Notes under the pieces: generated by a model
Databases searched by the model: none
The model's input: only the letters and a program-made list of their open reading frames with translations
Told to the model about the DNA's origin: nothing
From: Lunularia cruciata
Taxonomy: Eukaryota; Streptophyta; Marchantiopsida; Lunulariales; Lunulariaceae
Direction of reading: 5' to 3'
Length of the DNA: 64,000 nucleotides
NCBI GenBank assembly: GCA_948567375.1
Contig: OX419756.1
Span: forward strand, 13,273,001-13,337,000
Shown: positions 23,522-33,730 of the stretch, piece by piece
How the letters are laid out: the number at the start of each line of letters is the position of its first letter
Numbering within the stretch: position 1 is the stretch's first letter
Made by a program: the position numbers and the translations under genes

Positions 23522-23865
23522 TGAAATGGTAAGATAGTCATGCTTGACACATGTTTGAGAATGAAGCCCAAATGCTCTATGAGTGGAAACTAAAAAAGAG
23601 GTGACCATGTAGAAAACACAAAGGATGGGAAGGCCACATCAAGCCGTAAAATTATGAGACAAAAGAGGTAATTGTTATTGTAACCACCTTTAAGTTCATG
23701 CCATTTGTCCACCCTACACGATAACACATACTTCACTTCACTTGCTCAAACATTGGAAAAACAAACTTTGTGCTATTATTGGTTTTAGAATGCTAGCTTG
23801 ATGTTCTATCATAGAAATAAGAAGTGGAATTGTGATCTTTCATGCTTCTTGGGTGGGAGGTGGCC
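23522..23865 (+). repeat. Right member of long direct repeat around copy A1
   Basis: Diverged copy of 19546-19800, beginning ACTTGAAATGGTAAGATAG immediately outside the element 5' end. It is longer than the left member because of an insertion at about 23580-23680. Confidence 0.75.
23580..23680 (-). mobile_element. Short 3'-tail fragment of LINE-like family A
   Basis: The plus strand reads GAGGTGACCATGTAGAAAAC, then GATGGGAAGGCCACATCAAG, then GAGACAAAAGAGG, matching the 3' tails of the longer copies. It interrupts the right direct repeat at a point where the left member is continuous, so it looks like an extreme 5'-truncated insertion of about 95 bp. Confidence 0.65.
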
Positions 23866-24985
23866 CACAAGTAAACAACAATAATTATCAAATATATCCA
23901 TTTCAAGAAGTCTAGCCTAGTCATTTTAGCTACATCTCATCAAGTGCTTCTATTTGTATTATTTGAGTTTCAGATTGATCTATCTAGGTCAATTCTACTT
24001 AAAGAACTCCATTATAGAATTTTAGTTGGGTAGGAATTGTACAATCATTGCCTCCAAGTGTTTGAACAAATAGATAAACTAGGCTCCTCAATTTGACCCA
24101 TCCTTCTTGCTAAAACATCTATGATTCATGGAAATATTAATATACATAGAGTACCCAAAGGGAAAAGGGAAAAAGTGTGCCAAAAAAGAACACCAAAGAA
24201 ACTAAGAAGAGGGTATGAGGTGGTGCTAGAGAAGCCAAAACTAACCTAATTTCCAAGAAGAAAAAACATCAAGATATACAAATTGAGGTATTTTGAACAT
24301 TAACAAGAATGATGCATAGTGGTTGAATAAGAGATTTAAAAGTGACTACTATTGCCATGATAGTGACATCCATACAAAAAGTTATGGGTAGTCAGGAATT
24401 TTTTGCAGATAGCAAAACACTCATATAAACTGCAATAAGGATGACCATAAATGTAGTAGGGGGTGGGTGTTTTAATTAAGTATATTTATAGGTGGTATAA
24501 ATCAGTCCCAGAAATTGATATTACTACAAGGCTTAGGTGGTAACTAAGGCTATTAACTCTAGAATTGACATGTGTCAAAATGATAACTAAAAAGATGAAA
24601 AAATGGTCATGAAATAATGATAAATTGAAATTTGAATTCTTTCCTCTCTCCCTCTTGAGTACATTTCAAAGGGGAGAGAGGAGGAATGTCATGTCCAAGC
24701 TCAAATCCACTAGTGAACTTCATAGATATTTGCACCATTAGTACTTGGATGACAAGAGTAGTTGAGCATTGTCATAACCCAAGGAGAGTGCGACACCATG
24801 ATATTAGCAATTCAGTGAGATTTTCCATTAATGGAAATGGATAATTTTAATTTGAGCTATAGGACTTTGGAAACTAAATCTCATTTTATGTGTATTTGAA
24901 TGTATGGGAGTAAGGTTGTATCCAATTCACCTGCACTATCCCCATTCCTTCTCCAATTGATGCGTCTTTTCCATCCAAGTCTAGA
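23866..24985. other. AT-rich stretch, nothing identified
   Basis: No reading frame or repeat that I can support. Confidence 0.4.
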
Positions 24986-24989
24986 ACTC

Positions 24990-26250
24990 CAACACAAACA
25001 CAACCAAGATTCTAAGAGCTATTGAAGGTGGTAATAGAGGGGATCAAAGAAGAGACCAAAGAAAAAGGAGTGAAGTACAATGAAGATTGGTTCTAGATGA
25101 TTGGCCATCACTATGGACAAATCCTAGATTACTTAGAGGAAGAAGAGCATTTTAAATCAAATTTATGGAGGCAGTTGCAAGAATCCTGTACAAAAGATGA
25201 TTGCTTTCAATTATGTGACCATGTATCTAGTGCAAAATGAAAGGAGATTTCATGCTTCCTTAACTAGAGATAAATTTTACAAGAAGTAGACTATGTATGT
25301 AAAGTCTTACAAGGAGGCGAAGGCATGGAAAACAAAGAGTATGGGTGAAGGACTTATTGACAAGGAGTTTAAACAAGGATGGAGAACTATAGAGGATAAG
25401 TTAGATCATATGTGTCCATTCTTTGACCGCATGGATTTGATGTTTGGAAATCATGTTAATATATCTCCTAAACTAATTAGTAGTGGTAGTGGTTTTGTGG
25501 AAAATTTTGGAGTTAGAGATTATTTTCAAGTGGTGCATTAACCAGAGGAGACACACTGTAGAGAGATACTTGAGTAGATTGGAGAAGAAGAAGAAATAGT
25601 GGAATATTTTCCAAGTCAAGGGTGGATTTAATTTTGTTCACAATCCCAAGTACTTAGAGGCTAGATTTTAATGATGAGATGGACAACGAGAGTCAAGCAA
25701 GAGGAAGAGGAGTTCCATGATTACTAAAGATAGAGAGCCATGTGAGGACATCCAAGGAATGGACGAGGAAATTATATCTCAAGAAGAAGATAATGAATCT
25801 CACAGAGAAGAAAATTTCACACTCAATACAAAGATTACTCTTACCATAGCTTCTCTCTCACAAGATTTAGCAAATCATAAAAAATGGAAGAGTGAACCAA
25901 TAGAAGCTAGAGAAAGATTTAAGATTTAAGAGATAGAAGCCTAAAATTTTGCAAAAATAGAGAAACATAAATACATTGTTGAAAATAGGAAGGTGGAGGC
26001 TGAACAAGTATTTTGAACTAAGAAGATTAGATCTAAAGTTGAGAAACTACAAATCAAGGAGGGGAATGCAAAGTCAAAGAGATTTTATTCCATGATTTTG
26101 GAATTGGCTGGAGTAGGAAAAACTCCAAACAAGATTACAAGTATGATTATTGTGTTGTCCAATATAGATTTGCATACATGCATAGTGGGTGGTAGTAGTA
26201 GTTATGTTGTAGATCCAAAATTCCTTGTATTAAATTTCAATTCTAAGGAG
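24990..26250 (+). pseudogene. Decayed Myb/SANT-like (trihelix-type) gene, possible
   Basis: Plus-strand fragments read in order: KYNEDWF (about 25070), an AWKTKSMGEGLIDKEFKQGW segment with KLDHMCPFFDRMDLMFGNH (25330-25460), acidic segments (25717-25927), and a lysine/glutamate-rich helical C-terminus (KVEKLQIKEGNAKSKRFYSM, about 26036-26095). The last part ends LELAGVGKTPNKI and runs to about 26250. The fixed DKEFK-GW...CPFFDRMD pattern resembles Myb/SANT-like plant proteins, including those that accompany PIF/Harbinger transposases. This is from memory and not confirmed. In-frame stops and shifts indicate a pseudogene. A Harbinger-like transposase remnant lies about 4 kb away, facing it. Confidence 0.4.
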
Positions 26251-28200
26251 TAAGAAGAGATCTAGTTCAAGATGTACACAATCCTATAACCATTTCCATT
26301 CCATTTTGAGTTGACCTTCTTAAATGTAAAAGTCACAAGTTGAATTTCTCTAATATCTTGTTCAGTCTATACTCTCTCATCTACTTTGCATGAGTGTGGA
26401 TCCAAGTTCATTCCTACATATTCCCAATTCTCAATCCAAATCTTGAATTTGAAATTCCTTCAAGTTAAGATAGCATGAAGATTTCATTGTAGATTCAAAA
26501 GCTCACGCATGGGATCCTATCCACAATCCATGTTGTTTGAGCAACATGTGTGGGCTACTTGGAGGAGTAATAGGAATTTTAAGTGTTTTGATAAATTGTA
26601 TTATATTATTCTACTTTAGATTTCTTTTATTTCTTATACATTTAAAATGAGTGTTTGTTATTTAAGTGCATGGATAACCAAAAAAGAAGAATTAAGATTC
26701 ATATATTTATTTCTTTTAGTTCAACTTAAAGTTTGAGTGTTTTTTAATTATAGTGCAAAGATGAGGGGATCAAAAAGAATAATAGGAGAGTTTAGGATGA
26801 GAAATTTATGTATATATAATATAAAAACTATATATAACACTAGTGTATATATAAGAATATGGTTATACTCATGGCTATGCCCATGATGTACAACCATGAT
26901 GTAAAAGTGCATTTCTTAGCTCATATATAAAATGTAGTGGAGAAAGAAAGGACTATAGGTCCACATCCATAACCTCTCATCTGGATGCATGGTGGGCTCA
27001 CAAAAGCACATTGCTAAAATATCATAAGTTTTATTGCTATAATACATAAATCTCTTGGGGTTCCACTCCTCCTCTAGAAACATAATAGCTAGCTCCGTGG
27101 ATACTATAAATTTATCTACATATATACTCTAAATCTATCTACAAGAGATATAAGAAAGTTTGATAATGAAGTATATGAGGTACTATTTATATATAGATAG
27201 GATTTAGTCTAGGAGGATGTATAGCACCATGGAGGTGGTTACTATAATAAGACACATCATCATTATCAAGATATCTCTAACGGATAAACCTAAAGATATG
27301 AATGTACTGTAAGGTCTCACCATATACCCTCTATATTGGACCAAGAACCCATTATTCTTGCCAAGGCATGCCATGAGATGCTTGCCCTATATGAACTCTA
27401 GCTAGAAGGAAACCAAGATCTACATGGAACATAAGAGTTGTTCTACCTCCTTCTTCTAGGATTTTAGTACTCTCCTTGATACAGAAATCATCTCCTTATC
27501 AGCTAACAACTCTCCTTCTCCAAATACTTGTGCTCTTCTACCCTAAAGTGTACCTCCTTCTACTATAGGCTACACTCCTTCTCAATAAGAAGGTGATTTT
27601 GAATCATGATTTACAACTTCCTTTCTGTTAGTAAACTCTTGCTGTCCATAATAAAATGCTCCTCTAAACTCAAGTACGCTTGATATGATGCTCTATCCTC
27701 ACTCTCCACAAATGATGATCTTTACTCTCCCTCTCTACTAGATCTACTAGAGGGGGTGGTGTGTCTACTCCTCCTAAAAGGATGTGGCTCATGTTCACTC
27801 TCTACTACTCTTTGCACTCCATCATCGAGACTCACAAATCCACATCCATATACATGAGGGCAAGTATGAATCAGGAAGTCAATATCATGAGAGTGATACA
27901 TTTTTGGCGCAAATCCTTGAAAATATCAAACCAAGATAACAATGAATAGATTAATGCATTCATTCAAAACATGAAGTATTGAAACACTAAGGGAGCAAAA
28001 TACAAGAACATCATAAAAGACATAGTACTAAATATCCATACCAAATATCATAAGCTCTGTGTGTGTCCAACTATTATAAGAGTGAAGTCCATATATCATA
28101 TGTATTTATTAAAAGAGTGAAGTACAAGTGAAATACATAAATAAAGTGATAAATAAAATAATAAATAATGAAAACATAATATAAAGTCTTCTATACTAAG
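26251..28200. other. AT-rich stretch, nothing identified
   Basis: Contains a TATATA-rich patch around 26810-26850. I see no gene or element. Confidence 0.4.
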
Positions 28201-28203
28201 CTC

Positions 28204-28464
28204 TCACTCACTCTCCTCTACAAGCTCGTCCTCTCTGTCCTCCACATCATGGAAGAATACCTCTTTCTCCTTGCCCTAGCTCTTGTACACCACATCCTCC
28301 AATATCACTCTCTCCATGAAAATATGAGTGAAAAATTGTCCTAGATATGTCACTTTGAAGTGACACCCATCTGGATAGTAAATCTGCATATGTATAACTA
28401 CAAAATCTTGCTCTTGTAGCATCATCTCTGCCTAGTCATAGTCCTCAAATGAAGATCTAGCCAT
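28204..28464 (-). pseudogene. Unidentified 86-codon frame with two TAG stops
   Basis: Starting at ATG 28464 the frame reads MARSSFEDYD, TAG, then a coherent stretch (IYYPDGCHFKVTYLGQFFTH), TAG, then an acidic end (VEDREDELVEESE) and TGA. Both internal stops are TAG, as expected if CAG codons were deaminated. The product is unknown to me. It could be a small retroelement protein. It is reported because its amino-acid pattern looks protein-like in spite of the stops. Confidence 0.3.
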
Positions 28465-28602
28465 CTTGGTCTTTACTCCTAATTTGACCTTCCCATGAAC
28501 AACCTTTGGTCTTTGAGATGGAATGAGAAGGCAACAAAGCATTTGGAAAAAAGATCTGAATATAGGGTAGGCACACTACTATGCTAACTACCTCCTAGCT
28601 GT

Positions 28603-28870
28603 CCTATCCCTCATAGAGAACTAATCTTCCACAAAGGTATGAAGCACAGTCCCTCTCCTCCCTATTCTCCCTCTCTCCAAACAGAAAGCTTCCTCCTATC
28701 CCTCATAGAGAACCAATCCTCCACCAAGGTATGAAGCACAGTCCCTCTCCTCCCTATTCTCCCTCTCTCCAAACAGAAAGCTTCCTCCTATCCCTCATAG
28801 AGAACCAATCCTCCACCAAGGTATGAAGCAAAATCCCTCTCCTCCCTCTCCCCAGACAAAAATCTTCCTT
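28603..28870. repeat. 92-bp minisatellite, about 3 units
   Basis: CCTATCCCTCATAGAGAA starts at 28603, 28695 and 28787, an exact 92-bp period. Units 1 and 2 are the most alike at the 3' side, and unit 3 degenerates near 28830. It is pyrimidine-rich on the plus strand. Confidence 0.85.
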
Positions 28871-30045
28871 TATAACTTGTGCATTAAGTGTGATCCTCCT
28901 ACCACACACTCTCCCAAAATGGTTTTTTTGTCCCAAGTTGTAACAAAATCAGTACAGGAGGGAACCTATAAACAAAATAATGAGCAAAATTAGCACCTTA
29001 AACACATAGATTATGTATTCTATGTAGTCTGCATAGGCTGCATGTTTAGGGTTAGGCCTACAACTATCATCTAGAATTCAAAACAAAATATCCAACAATT
29101 TACAAATAAAAGATCCAAAAATTTCAGAATGAAAACTTGAAAACAAAACAAAGAAATGAATGGAATGGAATTTTAGATGGATAAAAAATGGCAATAATAA
29201 TCTTAAGACCAATGCAATTAAGGTCAATTTCCCTTATCTGACTCACAACACTCCAAATTTGGTTTTGATCGAACCACCCCCAAGCAATGTAGGTCATATA
29301 GTCCTTCAAAATATGAAAGTCAATCATAAATGGTCCCTCATGGGTGTCCTCCATCAAATCTTCCTTAATAATCCTTTGGTAATTTACCATTGCCATTTTG
29401 ACAATTACAAGTGACTATCTTGAATTGGTGTCTTATCTAAAATGTTACTTGAATGAGTGATTGGAAGATAACTTCCCTCTCTTCTTTAAAATTCATCCTC
29501 TCTCCAAGCCTCTTGGTCATTCCTTACCTCCCAATTCTGTGATGCTCCTTTCACCTCTCTCATCTCTCTAGGCCTCTCAATCCACTCCTTTAACTTCCTA
29601 ATTCTATAATGGTCTCTTGAAACCCCCTTAACCTCTTGATTTTGTGATGGCCTCCAGATTCACTCCTTAGCCTCCCAATTTTGTAATGTTACCTCTTGTG
29701 GATGCCTCTCTCCTTAAACCCTTGAAACTTCTCTTGATTCAACTTGGGGCTCTCGCACAACAAAGTACCAATAGCTTTGCCCATAGGACTTTTATGTTCT
29801 CAAAACCTCATGATCCAAATAATATCTCAACAAAGTGAATTCATTGAACTAAAATCCCTCTGAGAAAACAATTTTTATTTATACTCTTGGATTAAAAAAT
29901 CCACATTGTTTGAAATTGAATGCCAATCAATGATCCAAAATTAAATTTCTAGTTTCTTCTCAATAATCTTTTAGAGGAGCAACTCCACGTCCAAAGTCAA
30001 AATATATCTCTTTTACAACATCCACATCTTCTTCCACCCATAAAT
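28871..30045. other. AT-rich stretch, nothing identified
   Basis: No gene recognised. Open frames on both strands at 29124-29414 overlap and lack known motifs. Confidence 0.4.
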
Positions 30046-30049
30046 TTGA

Positions 30050-30930
30050 AAATTTTATTTAAAAATTGTGGAAAATAATGCATATAGTCACCCATTTAAA
30101 AATATATGTTTTTCTTAAAAGATCGTTCAATTGAACATGGACCTTTCTTAATAAATGCCATGTTGCTCTTAGAACTCTTATGCGGTGCTTGTTCAATACC
30201 CAAGTCCATGCTACACATTGGTTGAAATCAAAATTCTCTTCGGTTTGTGCTTGTTTGAACAAGGAAAAAGGTTGCACATTGACACATAGCCAACATTACT
30301 TAATAATAATTGGTATTGCTCGAGCAAAGTACATTCTGCTAGTATGTTTAAATCACTCCAAATCAAAGGTCTCCTAAGTAAGTGATGTTGTGGCATGATT
30401 TTGGCATACTTGTGATAAAAAATCAGATTTATGAACAATTTCTTCAAACACTAATCACTAAAGTTGATCAAATAAAATCTTGCTTGTGTGTGTATCACAA
30501 AAAAAGTGAATTACTCACCTTCTATCATCACAAATCACTTGATTGTTTATAGAATAAAACACTTTTGTAATGAAGTATGTATCTCCATCAACCTTGGGTT
30601 GTGGTGATAAAAGAAATAGAGTACCATCTACTAATCCTATGCAACCTGAAACCCTTTTTGAAAATCTACAAAAGCTATCTTTACTCTCTCCTCAATCTCT
30701 GGCCACTTCACCTCCTTCCTAAGAAGAGAAATAATTGTTGTCATTACTCTATCAATGAATCTCAATGTTGATTCTGCACTCATCTCCCAAGCATTCAAAG
30801 CCCTTGCTATAGAAGCATTGTTCCCATAATGATTAAATTTATTTAGAGCTAGAGAAAATTGGACCTTCATAAGGTTGGTTTTTGCAAGAAGAGTTCTTAA
30901 AGACATGATGCTCTTTAATTGCATCTACTA
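30050..30930 (-). pseudogene. PIF/Harbinger-like (HARBI1-type) transposase remnant
   Basis: Read leftwards, 30924-30637 gives a HARBI1-like N-terminal helix region: FNHYGNNASIARALNAW, FIDRVMTTIISLLRKEVKWP and a following EER. At about 30595-30521 are VDGDTYF and SINNQVICDDRR, the positions of the first two acidic residues of the DDE nuclease in this family. Around 30340-30270 is YLLEQYQLLLSN-like sequence. At 30240-30059 the C-terminal NKHRIRVLRATWHLLRK and KWVTICIIFHNF match the usual closing segment. The glutamate normally preceding that arginine-rich stretch is not visible, and frames are broken, so it is dead. Terminal repeats were not found. The Myb/SANT-like remnant near 25-26 kb could be its partner frame. 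Confidence 0.7.
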
Positions 30931-32399
30931 AAGCTTGAAACAACGAACAAATCCATCCTAATGACTTATCTAGATGCACCACATTCCAATTCTTGGAAAA
31001 ACTTTAAAACAAACGTAGAACTATAAGAACACTAAGACAAATGTTGCAACTATGCAGAAATTCCACCATCTAAATCTAAAGAGAAAGAGGATGATAACTA
31101 AATCTAGTGTATCATTCTCTTTCTGTTCCTCTTCCTCGGCCCAAATGTCATCATCCACTCATAGACGATATCACTCCTCATCATCTAATTTGTTGTTACT
31201 CAAATGCATCTCATGATTTTGTTGCAAAGCAACACCCAAATACTTGTGCGGGGCATTCCTTCTCATTGAGAAATCCACCAGATTCTATTGAGCATTCACA
31301 AGTTTCATAGCTTTGAGAGCATTTACAGATTTTAGAGTTCAAATCTTTGAGAGCTTCAAAGCATTTTCCCACCTATCTATTCATTGAGGTAATGGTAAGT
31401 GTCCAATCTCCTAAGCTCAAAACACATTTTCAATTACATGCTTTAGCAATTCATTTTGAATCTTAACTAATGAATCCTCCACCTACCAATTAATTTTTAT
31501 TTGAGTTCAATTAATATTTATGGTTAATAGCTTGTAAAAGGTATTAACCATCGGTAATGATTTAGGACACCCATAAAATATTTATGGCAATGGAGGTAGC
31601 ACCCATAAATCTCTTGTGTACTCATGACATGACAGCCCATAAAATTTTATGGGTTACGTGTAAATTATTTTATGGATGCTTATGAAACTCATTTAAAGCT
31701 AAAAGTAAAACCTCCTAATGATGTGGCAATAAAATGAAAGGAAATGTAGAGTCAAGAAAAGGTGTCATATACTAGTTATATCTAAGGTCATAACTTCACA
31801 TTTATTAATATTTTGACAAATTAACTTCCACTCAAAACTTTAGTTTCTCAGCAAGTGTAGATTATAGATCCACCCAAAACAATAGGATATCAAAATATAA
31901 CAAGAGGAAAAAAACCAAGCCAAATAGTAAATTCTGAAGAAAAATTTGGGAGCACAAGGACCAAGATAGAAAGAAACAAAGGCAAAACCAACCTAAAAGA
32001 ATATAAAGCAACCAAGCAAGTCCAGTATTCAAACTAAACAATTTAATGTGGAACTTCATGATAAAGATCATTTAAAGCTATATAAACCTAATAATCTAGT
32101 CAAGCTTTAGTCACTAGTAAAATTTAGGAGGATAACTTTTTGAGATGTATGGACATTCTTAATTCATATTCTTATCAACATTATCACTTATGTGTCTTTA
32201 TCTCATAAAGCTAGAATTTTCTATTTCAAAGGGAATGTTTTTGGAATTTGATTCCATATTTCCCTTCTGATTTAGTACTTTAGTTTCAAGTCTAAGGAAT
32301 TTACTATGATATTTTGCTTGCTTACTAATTGAGCTACTTGACCACTATACTTATGGATCTATATATGAAATACATGGTATGCACATTTTATAGTATGTT
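30931..32399. other. AT-rich stretch, nothing identified
   Basis: No gene recognised. A frame rich in hydrophobic residues on the minus strand at 32071-31862 looks like low-complexity translation. Confidence 0.4.
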
Positions 32400-33085
32400 G
32401 TAGGTAGAGAGCCCACTAGAATTGATGATGCCATCTAATGTATAGTGACATAAATCCTATGATCTACTTGATCCCAAATACAAATTGAGTGGTTCAATTT
32501 GCTTAGACTACCTCCTTGGTGAATAAGGGTAAATATAATCTTACTTATAGATGGACAACATACCTTGTTGGATGTGGTGATTGTGAACATTTACAAGCAA
32601 AGTCATTGTCACAAGCCAAAATTTGAACAAGAGCTATAAATATCTTTTCCACCAAGGAGAAGGAGGATCATAACGGATCATAACTATACTCCAACACCTT
32701 GCACCTTTGGAGGTTGAGATTTTTGGGAATTTGCATTACTTGTTCAATGGTCTTCTTCAAGATGCAACACAAGGTTCCATGTAAAGTAGATTTACTTGGA
32801 CCAATTCCTTGGCGGGTCTGGTAAGAATAGTCTCATCCATAGATAGACAATGTACCTTGTTTGATGTGGTGATCATGAACTTCCTACAAGCAAAGTAATT
32901 TTCACAAGGTGGCATTTAGGTAGGAGTTGTAGCAAGCACTACCACCAAAGAGAAGGAGGACTATTATGCAATATCACTATCCTTTGACATCTTTGTATCT
33001 TTAGATGTTGAGATTTTTAGGAATCTATATCACCAACTTGATGGAGTCCTTCAAGATGCATAGCAAGGTTCCTTATAGAGGAGAG
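32400..33085 (+). mobile_element. Two tandem C-terminal fragments of LINE-like family B
   Basis: The first fragment (about 32540-32780) and the second (about 32830-33080) both encode the C-terminal endonuclease-like block of family B. The second is clearer: CTLFDVVIMNFLQAK, TTKEKEDYYAISLSF, then VEIFRNLYHQLDGVLQDA. The first has TLLDVVIVNIYKQS and matching downstream pieces in shifted frames. Each is preceded by similar sequence, so the C-terminal end is present twice head to tail. No reverse transcriptase blocks are seen here; both are 5'-truncated and full of lesions. Confidence 0.65.
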
Positions 33086-33178
33086 TAGCTTTGGAATCTT
33101 GCTTGACATGCTCACCTCTTATTTCTAATAAAGGATCTCCATCAGCTTACAATGCTCACAAGGACAAGTCTTCATGGA

Positions 33179-33540
33179 TGTAAAAGACCAAGGAGAGAAA
33201 TCAGAGAATGGAAGACCATAGTGGAACTCTCAAATGAGGGTAACTCCAAATGCTTAGCTTGAGCTTGGGTTTTTGAATTTATAGACGACTTGGGTACAAG
33301 GCTTCTAAGAAGCTTCCAAGGATAGTTCCTTCTAGAAGCTATTTTTCTTAAAGTGCAAGTTAAGCTAATTGTTTACTTGGCATCTAGGCTAAGCTAGATC
33401 TCAACTTGGTGTACACTTTATTCTATCCTTGGAAAGTTCTTAGAATTTACTTAATTTTTTGGAAAGTTTCTCACCTAGAATCTTTTTAGATGCTTCTAAA
33501 ATATTCTTAGAATGCTAGTTCTACCTCCATGTTATTATAT
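33179..33540 (-). repeat. LTR (probable 3' LTR of gypsy remnant 1)
   Basis: Homologous to 44161-44525 in the same orientation. On the minus strand it contains the TATAAATtc-type box, GCTCAAGCTAAGCATTTGG and ends TCTTTTACA at 33179-33187. It lies just beyond the integrase C-terminus of the minus-strand gypsy remnant, the position expected of a 3' LTR. The outer 5' boundary is uncertain because homology with the other copy fades near CTCCATGTTATTA (33530-33540). Confidence 0.6.
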
Positions 33541-33730
33541 ATTCCTCCACTACTAATTAGTTATGTCTTCATCACCATAGAATCTTCAAACTCAAGTGTA
33601 GTTCCTTGTGCATTTTGGAGATGATAAAGAAGCTCTTGTGGTATCCCTAATTACTATTTTAATAAATTAAATTGATCAAGTGAAGAGGATACACTTTCCA
33701 AAGGATCTTATATTCAATTTTTGTTAGTGT

